The notes beneath the pieces are model-generated. The model did not search any database. It was not told the DNA's origin and was given only the letters and a program-made list of their open reading frames with translations. From Anaerolineaceae bacterium UBA5838 (GTDB lineage Bacteria; Chloroflexota; Anaerolineae; Anaerolineales; Anaerolineaceae), in NCBI GenBank assembly GCA_002432795.1, contig DJGU01000102.1, positions 1-6,890 of the forward strand: a DNA stretch of 6,890 bases. The letters run 5' to 3'. The translations under genes and the position numbers were made by a program. Each line of letters begins with the position of its first letter. Within the stretch, counting starts at the first letter, position 1. Positions 1-5,097 of the stretch are shown in pieces.

Positions 1-48
1 TTTTGGACCTGCAAACTTCCACGCACAGCTTCCGGTGTCAAAGGATAA

Positions 49-77
49 TTTTCAATAGTGACCAGCTATGCTATAAT
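49..77 (+). promoter_or_regulatory. Extended -10 promoter of the helix-hairpin-helix gene
   Basis: A perfect TATAAT lies at 72-77, preceded by TGC (69-71), which makes an extended -10. The best -35 is TTTTCA at 49-54 with a 17-bp spacer; it matches only 4 of 6 consensus bases, as is common when the -10 is extended. Transcription would start near 84, giving a leader of about 30 bases that contains AAGGAG at 102-107, 6 bases before the ATG at 114. The call is inferred from sequence only. Confidence 0.7.
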
Positions 78-113
78 ATTCAAAATTCTACGAAGTGATC
101 TAAGGAGCTGAAC

Positions 114-518
114 ATGCCAAAAATCGAGGATATTGAGGGAATTGGACCCGTATACGCGAAGAAGTTGTCTGATGTCGGCGTCAAGACAGTTGCTCAATTG
201 CTGAAAGTTGGTGCTGGTCCTAAGGGTCGGGATGAACTGGCTGAAAAAGCTGGCATCGATCGCAAACTTATCCTGGAATGGGTAAACCATGCCGATCTTT
301 ATCGGATCAAGGGAGTTGGTCAGGAGTATTCGGATCTGCTCGAGGAAGCCGGCGTTGACACTGTGGTGGAACTTGCTACCCGCAAGCCAGAGAACCTGCA
401 TGCCAAAATCCAGGAAGTGAATGCCGCCAAGAAGCTGGTTCGCCGTCCACCAAGCGCCAAGATGGTTGCTGACTGGGTGCATCAAGCAAAAGATCTGCCA
501 AGGGTCGTCACTCACTAA
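114..518 (+). CDS. DUF4332-type tandem helix-hairpin-helix protein
   Basis: This 134-residue soluble protein has two helix-hairpin-helix (HhH) units. The hairpins are IEGIG at residues 7-11 and IKGVG at residues 65-69. Each is followed by a similar run: xxYxxxLxxxGVxTVxxL, then a helix ending in WVNHADL (56-62) or WVHQAKDL (121-128). The protein is therefore an internal duplication of about 58-64 residues, the pattern of the DUF4332 family. HhH hairpins usually contact the DNA backbone without sequence specificity, so DNA binding or a nucleoid/repair-accessory role is plausible but unproven. There is no signal peptide, membrane segment or catalytic motif. The start is supported by AAGGAG at 102-107 with 6-base spacing and by an upstream extended -10 promoter. 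The gene stands alone between its promoter and the hairpins at 540-597. Family assignment is fairly sure; function is not known. Confidence 0.85.
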   Translation: MPKIEDIEGIGPVYAKKLSDVGVKTVAQLLKVGAGPKGRDELAEKAGIDRKLILEWVNHADLYRIKGVGQEYSDLLEEAGVDTVVELATRKPENLHAKIQEVNAAKKLVRRPPSAKMVADWVHQAKDLPRVVTH

Positions 519-539
519 ACCCTGGTCTTAGTTTTCTGC

Positions 540-557
540 AAACCTTATAAAAGGTTT
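540..557 (+). terminator. AT-rich hairpin after the HhH gene
   Basis: AAACCTT (540-546) pairs perfectly with AAGGTTT (551-557) around an ATAA loop. It has only a weak T run after it and sits just before the stronger hairpin at 561-597. It could be the first of two tandem terminators or a 3'-end-protecting stem. The structure is seen directly; the role is inferred. Confidence 0.4.
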
Positions 558-560
558 ATT

Positions 561-597
561 AAAAATGCCTCTCATGCTTTGCATAAGAGGCGTTTTT
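561..597. terminator. Rho-independent terminator, symmetric
   Basis: GCCTCT (567-572) pairs with AGAGGC (586-591). Past a single mismatch, ATGC (574-577) pairs with GCAT (581-584) around a TTT loop. The stem is flanked by AAAAA (561-565) and TTTTT (593-597), so it would work on either strand. On the plus strand it ends the HhH transcript and insulates the EIIA gene. Confidence 0.85.
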
Positions 598-623
598 GAA
601 CAAAATTGCGATTGTGCAACAAG

Positions 624-642
624 GGCTCGATTGTTTTGAGCC
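624..642 (+). other. Hairpin in the leader region of the EIIA gene
   Basis: GGCTCGA (624-630) can pair with TTGAGCC (636-642), with one G-T wobble and a 5-base TTGTT loop. It lies in the 97-base gap between the terminator and the EIIA start. No T run follows, so it is not a terminator. It could be an operator half-palindrome or an RNA leader stem, or chance. I see no convincing -35/-10 pair in 598-694. Confidence 0.25.
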
Positions 643-679
643 TGGTGGTAAGATTATCAAAAGAGGATCAAGGGCACAA

Positions 680-685
680 AAGGAG
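680..685 (+). promoter_or_regulatory. Ribosome binding site that sets the EIIA start
   Basis: AAGGAG lies 9 bases before the ATG at 695. It decides against the longer in-frame reading from a TTG at 596, which lies inside the T run of the preceding terminator and would add 33 residues unrelated to the EIIA fold. Confidence 0.8.
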
Positions 686-694
686 ACGGTCGAG

Positions 695-1162
695 ATGTCA
701 TTACTGCATGATTTTGTGGAAAAGAAACACTGCATTTTTATCGAAGAAGCAGCGGATTGGCGCGAGGCTATCAGAATCGGATGCAAACCATTACTGGCAG
801 ACGGCACGATCGACGAGCGATACCAGGAAAAAGTAATTCAGAATGTTGAAGAATTTGGTTTTTATATCGTTTTAATTCCTGGTGTGGCGATGCCGCATTC
901 TCAGCAGGGCGCGGAAGGTGTCTTTAAGACCGCAATCGGATTTATGAAAGTTGAAAAACCCGTAGTTTTCGCAGAAGACGACCCCGACAAATACGCCAAT
1001 CTCTTTTTTACCCTGGCATCGGTTAACCCCACTGAACATCTTGCTAACATGAGTCAGCTGGCTGAAATGCTGGGAGATGATGATCTGCTCCAGGATTTGA
1101 TGGACAACGTGCACAACGAAGGGGACCTTCTCCGAATCGCGGAAAAGTACCCGCTTGGTTAA
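695..1162 (+). CDS. ulaC: PTS EIIA component, ascorbate (UlaC/SgaA) type
   Basis: This 155-residue cytoplasmic protein belongs to the fructose/mannitol-type EIIA fold and most resembles UlaC, the L-ascorbate EIIA. The hallmark is GVAMPHSQ: the His at residue 68 (in AMPH) is the expected phospho-accepting residue, at the position I recall for E. coli UlaC, and the length also matches UlaC (about 154). Other family-like segments are DWREAIRIG (21-29), VEEFGFYIVLIPG (51-63) and the LFFTLASVNPTEH stretch (103-115). In a working PTS, HPr-P phosphorylates this His, which passes phosphate to an EIIB. No EIIB or EIIC gene is beside it, so it may serve a distant transporter or a regulatory role; the ascorbate substrate is not shown. 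It stands alone, ends at 1162 and shares a terminator with the convergent gene. The family is secure; the symbol is by resemblance. Confidence 0.82.
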   Translation: MSLLHDFVEKKHCIFIEEAADWREAIRIGCKPLLADGTIDERYQEKVIQNVEEFGFYIVLIPGVAMPHSQQGAEGVFKTAIGFMKVEKPVVFAEDDPDKYANLFFTLASVNPTEHLANMSQLAEMLGDDDLLQDLMDNVHNEGDLLRIAEKYPLG

Positions 1163-1181
1163 GAATTCGGCTGGTGATAAC

Positions 1182-1207
1182 AAAAAGCCCCTTTTGAGGG
1201 GTTTTTT
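1182..1207. terminator. Bidirectional terminator between convergent genes
   Basis: CCCC (1188-1191) pairs with GGGG (1198-1201) around a TTTTGA loop. The stem is extended by AAAAAG (1182-1187) against TTTTTT (1202-1207). The A run on the left and the T run on the right make it usable on both strands. It sits 19 bases after the EIIA stop and 27 bases past the stop of the minus-strand gene at 1235, so it can end both transcripts. Confidence 0.88.
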
Positions 1208-1234
1208 GTTTTATGCGGGAATCCAAAGCCGAAG

Positions 1235-2236
1235 CTAATTGGACCCGATCATATTAAGAATGGTGTTGACCACAACCGCGCCAGATTGCGCGCGATCCGG
1301 GCTACCACTAAAACGACTTGCCGCCGAGATGGCCTGCATAATGGACTGCATATTAGACTGACCACTTTGCTTGGCCGAGAAATATGCCAGTGCGGCGCTC
1401 AGAAGATCTTTGGCATCCAGACCACTGGAGCCACTTTGATTTGAGTTTTGACCACCAAGAAGCGTGGATAGCAGATCTCCCATGCCCCCACCAGAGCTTT
1501 GCGAGGTGGAAGTGCTGCCGCCGAGCCCACCGAGAAGTGTGCTCAGGAGGTCACCGCCACCCGACTGGCTTTGTTGAGGTTGTTGTTGCGATTGCGAACC
1601 GCCAAGCCCGCCTAAAAGCGTGCTGAGCAGGTCGCCACCAGCTTCCTGTTGGGGTTGCTGCTGTTGTTGGGTTTGAGATCCGCCCAATCCGCCTAAAAGT
1701 GTGCTGAGCAGGTCGCCTCCCCCCTGGGCTTGCGGCTGATTACCGCTTTGCTGCGCGATGTTTCCAAGCAAAGAACCAATCAGATCGTCCGGCTGCTCAG
1801 GAGCAGGCTGCTGCGTTTGGGGTGTGCTTTGGGACCCTCCGGTGAGACCGCCAAGCAAGGTTGAAAGGAAGTCACCTGAGCCGCCTTGAGCTGAAGGTTT
1901 GCTGCCCATGAGGGCGTTAATCAAGGTGCCGGCGGATTTCTGGTTAAATTCCTTCCCCTTAAATTGCTCAGCAGCATCTTGAAGCCCCTCTGCGTAAAGC
2001 TTGGCTGAACCGCTGGTGGTGGAAGCGCGCAGCTGTTTGCTGGCAAATGCCAGTTGGTCGGAAGCAGATTTTCCAGATTTGGATTCAACAGCTTGTTGGA
2101 TCAAGTTGAAAGTTTCCACCATGTGAGTACCATGATTGCCGTTGTGTTCATCAGCAGCATCAAGGGCAGACTGATTCTCTTTCAGGGCTTCAGTAACCGT
2201 TTTAAAAACAGTGCTTAGATCAAAATTTTCTGCCAT
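1235..2236 (-). CDS. Degenerate DhaL/DAK2-like protein with low-complexity repeat insertion
   Basis: This 333-residue protein has three parts. Residues 1-110 resemble the N-terminal half of DhaL, the ADP-binding subunit of dihydroxyacetone kinase. LDAADEHNGNHGTHM (25-39) lines up with DhaL's LDxxIGDxDHGxNM, and SGSAKLYAEGLQDAA (75-89) with its SGPLxGxxFxxAA stretch. Residues 118-262 are Gly/Gln/Ser-rich with six copies of a GDLLSTLLGGLGG-like unit. Residues 275-333, ending in SPDRAQSGAVVVNTILNMI, resemble DhaL's C-terminal DPGATS helix region. The aspartates of the GDxDHG metal site read as Asn (HNGNHG), so kinase activity is unlikely and this may be a pseudoenzyme or structural protein. There is no signal peptide or membrane segment. 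It starts 16 bases after the LysM gene's stop with only a weak ribosome site, so translational coupling is likely. The coding call is firm. The DhaL link is my by-eye alignment and moderate; alternatively it is a lineage-specific protein with no enzyme ancestor. Confidence 0.72.
   Translation of the reverse strand: MAENFDLSTVFKTVTEALKENQSALDAADEHNGNHGTHMVETFNLIQQAVESKSGKSASDQLAFASKQLRASTTSGSAKLYAEGLQDAAEQFKGKEFNQKSAGTLINALMGSKPSAQGGSGDFLSTLLGGLTGGSQSTPQTQQPAPEQPDDLIGSLLGNIAQQSGNQPQAQGGGDLLSTLLGGLGGSQTQQQQQPQQEAGGDLLSTLLGGLGGSQSQQQPQQSQSGGGDLLSTLLGGLGGSTSTSQSSGGGMGDLLSTLLGGQNSNQSGSSGLDAKDLLSAALAYFSAKQSGQSNMQSIMQAISAASRFSGSPDRAQSGAVVVNTILNMIGSN
1451..1885 (-). repeat. In-frame GDLLSTLLGGLGG repeats separated by Gln/Ser-rich linkers
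   Basis: Six units start near residues 121 (GDFLSTLLGGLTG), 151 (DLIGSLLGN), 175, 201, 228 and 253 of the host protein. The three central copies read GDLLSTLLGGLGG and sit 26-27 codons apart. At DNA level the two units on the right (about 1681-1720 and 1601-1639) differ only at synonymous third or first positions. The unit near 1520-1558 and the last one near 1450-1482 have drifted further, mostly synonymously. Linkers contain Gln runs (for example QTQQQQQPQQ). Confidence 0.85.
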
Positions 2237-2252
2237 GTGACCAGTCTGCTTT

Positions 2253-2666
2253 TTACTTCAAGTCTTCGGGCAGGGCAGGGATTTGAAGAACCTGACCAGG
2301 CACGATTACGTTCATGTTGTCGCCAATGATGTCTTTGTTGGCTTCGTAGATCAGCTTGTAGTAGGGAGGTGTTGCCTTCCCATAGAACTTGAGGGCGATG
2401 TGGCTCAGGGTATCCTCAGCGGTGACAGTATGTTCGCCAATAAACGCGGCAGCTTTTTCAGCAGCGCGGCGTGCCTCGAGCTCAGCCTTGCGGGCTTCAG
2501 CTTCGGCTTTGTAACGTTCGGCTTGTTCAACACGCTTGGCATTCTCTTCGGCAACTTCAGCTTCACGCTTTGCCTCATCAGCAACTTTGCGAGCGGCTTC
2601 TTCTAATTCTTCCTTGGACTCTTTTTTTCCAAAGAGTTTCGCAAACAATCCTTTATCTTCTGCCAT
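2253..2666 (-). CDS. Coiled-coil LysM domain protein
   Basis: This 137-residue protein has a charged N-terminal half and a C-terminal LysM domain. Residues 1-15 are basic (GLFAKLFGKK). Residues 16-74 are almost uninterrupted Glu/Lys/Arg/Ala, a long single helix or coiled coil. Residues 78-133 form LysM: HTVTAEDTLSHIALKFYG (79-96), YYKLIYEANKD (102-112), then a VIVPGQVLQIP ending (120-130). LysM usually binds peptidoglycan or other N-acetylglucosamine polymers. Here there is no signal peptide, so the protein looks cytoplasmic, like YgaU/XkdP-type proteins whose LysM works inside the cell. The start has AAGGAG (plus-strand 2674-2679) 7 bases upstream. It is the first gene of a two-gene minus-strand unit with the DhaL-like gene, whose start is 16 bases past this stop, so the two products may act together. 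The LysM call is sure; the role is unknown. Confidence 0.87.
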   Translation of the reverse strand: MAEDKGLFAKLFGKKESKEELEEAARKVADEAKREAEVAEENAKRVEQAERYKAEAEARKAELEARRAAEKAAAFIGEHTVTAEDTLSHIALKFYGKATPPYYKLIYEANKDIIGDNMNVIVPGQVLQIPALPEDLK

Positions 2667-2716
2667 TTCTTATCTCCTTATAACTTTTGTTAGTGTACCC
2701 AGATTGGGTTTGATGT

Positions 2717-2730
2717 TGAAAGCGCTTAGT
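2717..2730. promoter_or_regulatory. LacI/CcpA-like operator candidate
   Basis: The sequence TGAAAGCGCTTAGT contains the perfect palindrome AAGCGCTT (2720-2727). Its left side fits the LacI-family and cre pattern TGNAANCGNTNNCA well; the right end does not (GT instead of CA). It lies between the likely minus-strand promoter and the LysM gene start, where a repressor could block that transcript. A single 8-bp palindrome can occur by chance. Confidence 0.3.
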
Positions 2731-2763
2731 AATTGTATAAATTTACATGTGCTTCTGAGAGGT

Positions 2764-2803
2764 ATTATATCCTATAGAGTACAGCCCCGCATTTATTTGT
2801 CAA
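2764..2803 (-). promoter_or_regulatory. Probable promoter region of the LysM/DhaL-like unit
   Basis: On the minus strand there is a consensus TATAAT (2769-2764) and a consensus TTGACA (2803-2798), but 28 bases separate them, too far for one promoter. Either TATAAT works with a poor -35, or TTGACA works with the weak -10 TACTCT (2781-2776, spacer 16). The leader to the LysM start would be about 90-105 bases. Confidence 0.35.
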
Positions 2804-2824
2804 AGGTCAATGTTAATAAGTTAA
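2799..2824. repeat. Four GTYAA direct repeats in the divergent control region
   Basis: GTCAA at 2799, GTCAA at 2806, GTTAA at 2812 and GTTAA at 2820 lie head to tail at steps of 7, 6 and 8 bases. They overlap the TTGACA of the minus-strand promoter region and end 16 bases before the suf -35. This is a plausible direct-repeat operator, but the region is AT-rich. Confidence 0.35.
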
Positions 2825-2840
2825 GATATAGTATAAAAAA

Positions 2841-2869
2841 TTGACTTTCAAGTACCCGCGTGCTATACT
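2841..2869 (+). promoter_or_regulatory. suf operon promoter
   Basis: TTGACT (2841-2846) and TATACT (2864-2869) are separated by exactly 17 bases, each one base off consensus, and TGC just before the -10 makes it extended. The AT-rich stretch 2811-2840 could act as an UP element. The start of transcription would be near 2876, about 27 bases before the sufC ATG. It is the strongest promoter in the window. Confidence 0.88.
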
Positions 2870-2902
2870 TCAGCGATAAATTTTAAAGATAATCAGGACA
2901 TA

Positions 2903-3685
2903 ATGGCGAGCATACAAATTCAAAACCTCCATGTTGAAGTAAATGGAAATGAAATCCTCAAGGGCTTTAATTTGACCATGAAACAAGGCGAAATCCACGC
3001 TCTGATGGGGCCAAATGGAACGGGAAAATCAACTCTGTCCTATGCCATCATGGGTCACCCCCGATATAAAGTCACGGGTGGGGATATCCTGCTCGATGGT
3101 GAGAGCATTCTTGACCTTTCGACTGATCAAAGAGCAAACAGAGGTCTTTTTTTAGCTTTTCAATATCCAGTTTCGATCAGTGGGGTCACATTGGCGAATT
3201 TTTTGCGCGTAGCTGTTAATTCCAAGCTGAAAGCGTCTGATCCAGATTCAAAAGGGATGTCGCTGGTGGCTTTTCGGAAAGCGATGAAAGCCAAGATGGA
3301 CTTTTTGGGGATGGATTATTCCTTTGCCGGGCGTTATCTGAATGAGGGCTTTTCTGGAGGGGAGAAAAAGCGGGCTGAAATCCTGCAGCTGGCAATGCTT
3401 GAGCCAAAATTCGGGATCCTTGATGAGACGGATAGCGGCCTGGATATTGACGCTGTGCGCGTTGTCTCGGAAGGCGTTAACTCACTTGTAGGGGACAACC
3501 TCGGTGTGTTGGTGATTACCCATTATCAGCGCATGTTGAATTTCCTGAAACCGGACTTCGTTCACATCATGTATCAAGGCAGAATCGTCGAAACAGGTCA
3601 GGCAGAACTGGCGCTGAAACTTGAAGAGAGCGGTTATGACTGGATCAGGGAAGTCTACGGAGAGTCGGGAAACGGCAATGGCTGA
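2903..3685 (+). CDS. sufC: SufC, ATPase of the Fe-S cluster scaffold SufBCD
   Basis: This 260-residue ABC-type ATPase acts in the cytoplasm with SufB and SufD and powers the conformational change needed for Fe-S cluster assembly. Visible motifs in order are Walker A GPNGTGKST (36-44), Q-loop Gln87, the SufC-type signature FSGGEKKR (150-157), Walker B ending ILDETDSGLD (172-181) with catalytic Glu175, and the switch His207 in VITHYQR. ETDSGLD, rather than EPTSGLD, is characteristic of SufC. The length is slightly above the usual 245-255 because of a Gly/Asn tail. The ATG is preceded by a modest AGGA (2895-2898) with short spacing. It is first in the sufCBD operon, directly behind a strong promoter, and its last 8 bases overlap the sufB start, which suggests coupled translation. 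No transmembrane partner exists, as expected. Confidence 0.96.
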   Translation: MASIQIQNLHVEVNGNEILKGFNLTMKQGEIHALMGPNGTGKSTLSYAIMGHPRYKVTGGDILLDGESILDLSTDQRANRGLFLAFQYPVSISGVTLANFLRVAVNSKLKASDPDSKGMSLVAFRKAMKAKMDFLGMDYSFAGRYLNEGFSGGEKKRAEILQLAMLEPKFGILDETDSGLDIDAVRVVSEGVNSLVGDNLGVLVITHYQRMLNFLKPDFVHIMYQGRIVETGQAELALKLEESGYDWIREVYGESGNGNG

Positions 3686-5093
3686 TGCACCTCGCAGCGA
3701 ATTTCTGAACGAACTGGGCAGCGATTATCACTACGGCTTTCATGACCCGGAAACGTCTTCTTTCAAGAGCAATAAAGGCTTATCGGAAGATGTGGTCCGT
3801 CAGATCTCAGCCTACAAGGAAGAGCCTGAGTGGATGCTGGAATTTCGCTTAAAAGCCTTTAAGCATTATATCCAACGTCCTATGCCCACCTGGGGTCCTG
3901 ATCTGAGCGGTTTGAATCTGGATAACATTTACTATTACATACGTCCACAAGAGATCGATCAAAAATCCTGGGAAGATGTGCCCGATACGATAAAGAATAC
4001 TTTTGATAAGTTGGGTATCCCCGAAGCGGAACAAAAGTATCTTGCTGGTGTGGGCGCGCAATATGACTCGGAAATGGTCTACCACAACTTGCAGGAAGCT
4101 CTGGAGAAACAAGGAGTTATATTCCTCAGCATCGAAAACGGGCTGAAGCAGTACCCTGAATTGTTCCGCGAATACTTCTCAACCGTGGTGCCGATCCAGG
4201 ATAACAAATTCGCGGCACTCAACAGCGCGGTTTGGTCTGGTGGTTCGTTCGTTTATGTACCTAAAGGGGTAAAAGTAGATTTACCGCTCCAGGCTTATTT
4301 CCGGCTGAACAATGCCAGCATGGGGCAGTTTGAGCGATCGCTGATCATAGCGGATGAAGGCGCGCAGGTCCATTACGTGGAAGGCTGCACCGCGCCTTTA
4401 TATTCAACGGAATCCTTCCACAGCGGTGTGATTGAGATCGTGGTCAAAAGAGATGCCAGGGTGCGTTATACCACCATCCAAAACTGGTCTTCCAATGTCT
4501 ATAACCTGGTAACGCAGCGTGCTTCGGTTTGGGAGAACGCGACGATGGAGTGGGTGGATGCCAATCTGGGATCAAAAGTGACCATGAAATATCCGGCCTG
4601 TTTCCTGCGTGGGGAAGGTGCCCATGGGGAAATGCTCTCAGTAGCATTTGCGGGACCGGGGCAGGTTCAGGATGCTGGGGCGAAGATGGTCCACTTTGCA
4701 GATAACACCAGCAGCAAGATCACTTCCAAGTCGATTTCGAGAGGGGATGGACAGTCCTCATATCGGGGCTTGGTAAAGGTAGCCCGGGGTCTCAAGAATA
4801 TTAAATCAAACGTGGTCTGTGACGCGCTTTTGCTCGACCCAACTTCCCGTTCGGACACTTATCCGACGATTGAAAGTGGATCGAAAGATGTGACGATCGG
4901 TCACGAAGCTACAGTCAGCAAGATTGGTGAGGAGCAGCTTTTCTACCTGAATAGCCGGGGACTCAGCAATGAAGAAGCCACGACCATGGTAGTTTCAGGT
5001 TTTATTGAGCCATTGGTGAAAGAATTACCCATGGAATACGCTGTCGAAATGAACCGTCTGGTTCAATTGCAGATGGTTGGATCGGTAGGGTAA
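3678..5093 (+). CDS. sufB: SufB, Fe-S cluster scaffold subunit
   Basis: This 471-residue cytoplasmic protein is the scaffold of SufBC2D on which the nascent Fe-S cluster is built. Family segments seen include GVGAQYDSEMVYHN, SGGSFVYVPKGVKVDLPLQAYF, the YVEGCTAP turn, and the C-terminal HEATVSKIGEEQLFYLNSRG. The C-terminal His409-Glu410 pair matches the conserved HE (Glu434 in E. coli, by my alignment). Cys381 in VVCDALLLD is conserved, but the position of E. coli Cys405 is Ser390 here, as I recall for Gram-positive-type SufB. The length fits the bacterial 465-475 class. I chose the ATG at 3678 because homologues begin just there. It lies in ATGGCTGA, overlapping the sufC stop by 8 bases, with GGGA at 3667-3670. 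An upstream in-frame ATG at 3621 would sit deep in sufC. sufD follows after 4 bases. Confidence 0.96.
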   Translation: MADAPRSEFLNELGSDYHYGFHDPETSSFKSNKGLSEDVVRQISAYKEEPEWMLEFRLKAFKHYIQRPMPTWGPDLSGLNLDNIYYYIRPQEIDQKSWEDVPDTIKNTFDKLGIPEAEQKYLAGVGAQYDSEMVYHNLQEALEKQGVIFLSIENGLKQYPELFREYFSTVVPIQDNKFAALNSAVWSGGSFVYVPKGVKVDLPLQAYFRLNNASMGQFERSLIIADEGAQVHYVEGCTAPLYSTESFHSGVIEIVVKRDARVRYTTIQNWSSNVYNLVTQRASVWENATMEWVDANLGSKVTMKYPACFLRGEGAHGEMLSVAFAGPGQVQDAGAKMVHFADNTSSKITSKSISRGDGQSSYRGLVKVARGLKNIKSNVVCDALLLDPTSRSDTYPTIESGSKDVTIGHEATVSKIGEEQLFYLNSRGLSNEEATTMVVSGFIEPLVKELPMEYAVEMNRLVQLQMVGSVG

Positions 5094-5097
5094 GCGC

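Noticed and set aside
66..515. Minus-strand 149-codon open frame opposite the HhH gene
   Set aside because: It lies wholly antisense to a well-supported gene with promoter and ribosome site; the predicted protein has no recognisable domain.
596..694. Longer EIIA reading from a TTG at 596
   Set aside because: The TTG is inside the terminator's T run, the added residues do not fit the family, and AAGGAG at 680-685 fits the ATG at 695.
1384..1626. Plus-strand open frame inside the repeat gene
   Set aside because: It is a by-product of the repetitive composition of the minus-strand gene, without a ribosome site or domain.
1451..1885. Regularly spaced DNA repeats as a possible CRISPR array
   Set aside because: The repeats are in frame, diverge synonymously and encode a conserved peptide; the linkers are Gln/Ser codons, not unique spacers.
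2283..2606. Plus-strand open frames opposite the LysM gene
   Set aside because: The long Glu/Lys/Ala helix on the minus strand leaves open antisense frames; the clear LysM domain decides the strand.
2667..2902. Possible riboswitch or small RNA in the divergent gap
   Set aside because: I see promoters and short repeats but no conserved riboswitch core or stable multi-stem structure.
3621..3677. Upstream ATG extension of SufB
   Set aside because: It would overlap sufC by 65 bases and add 19 residues absent from SufB proteins.
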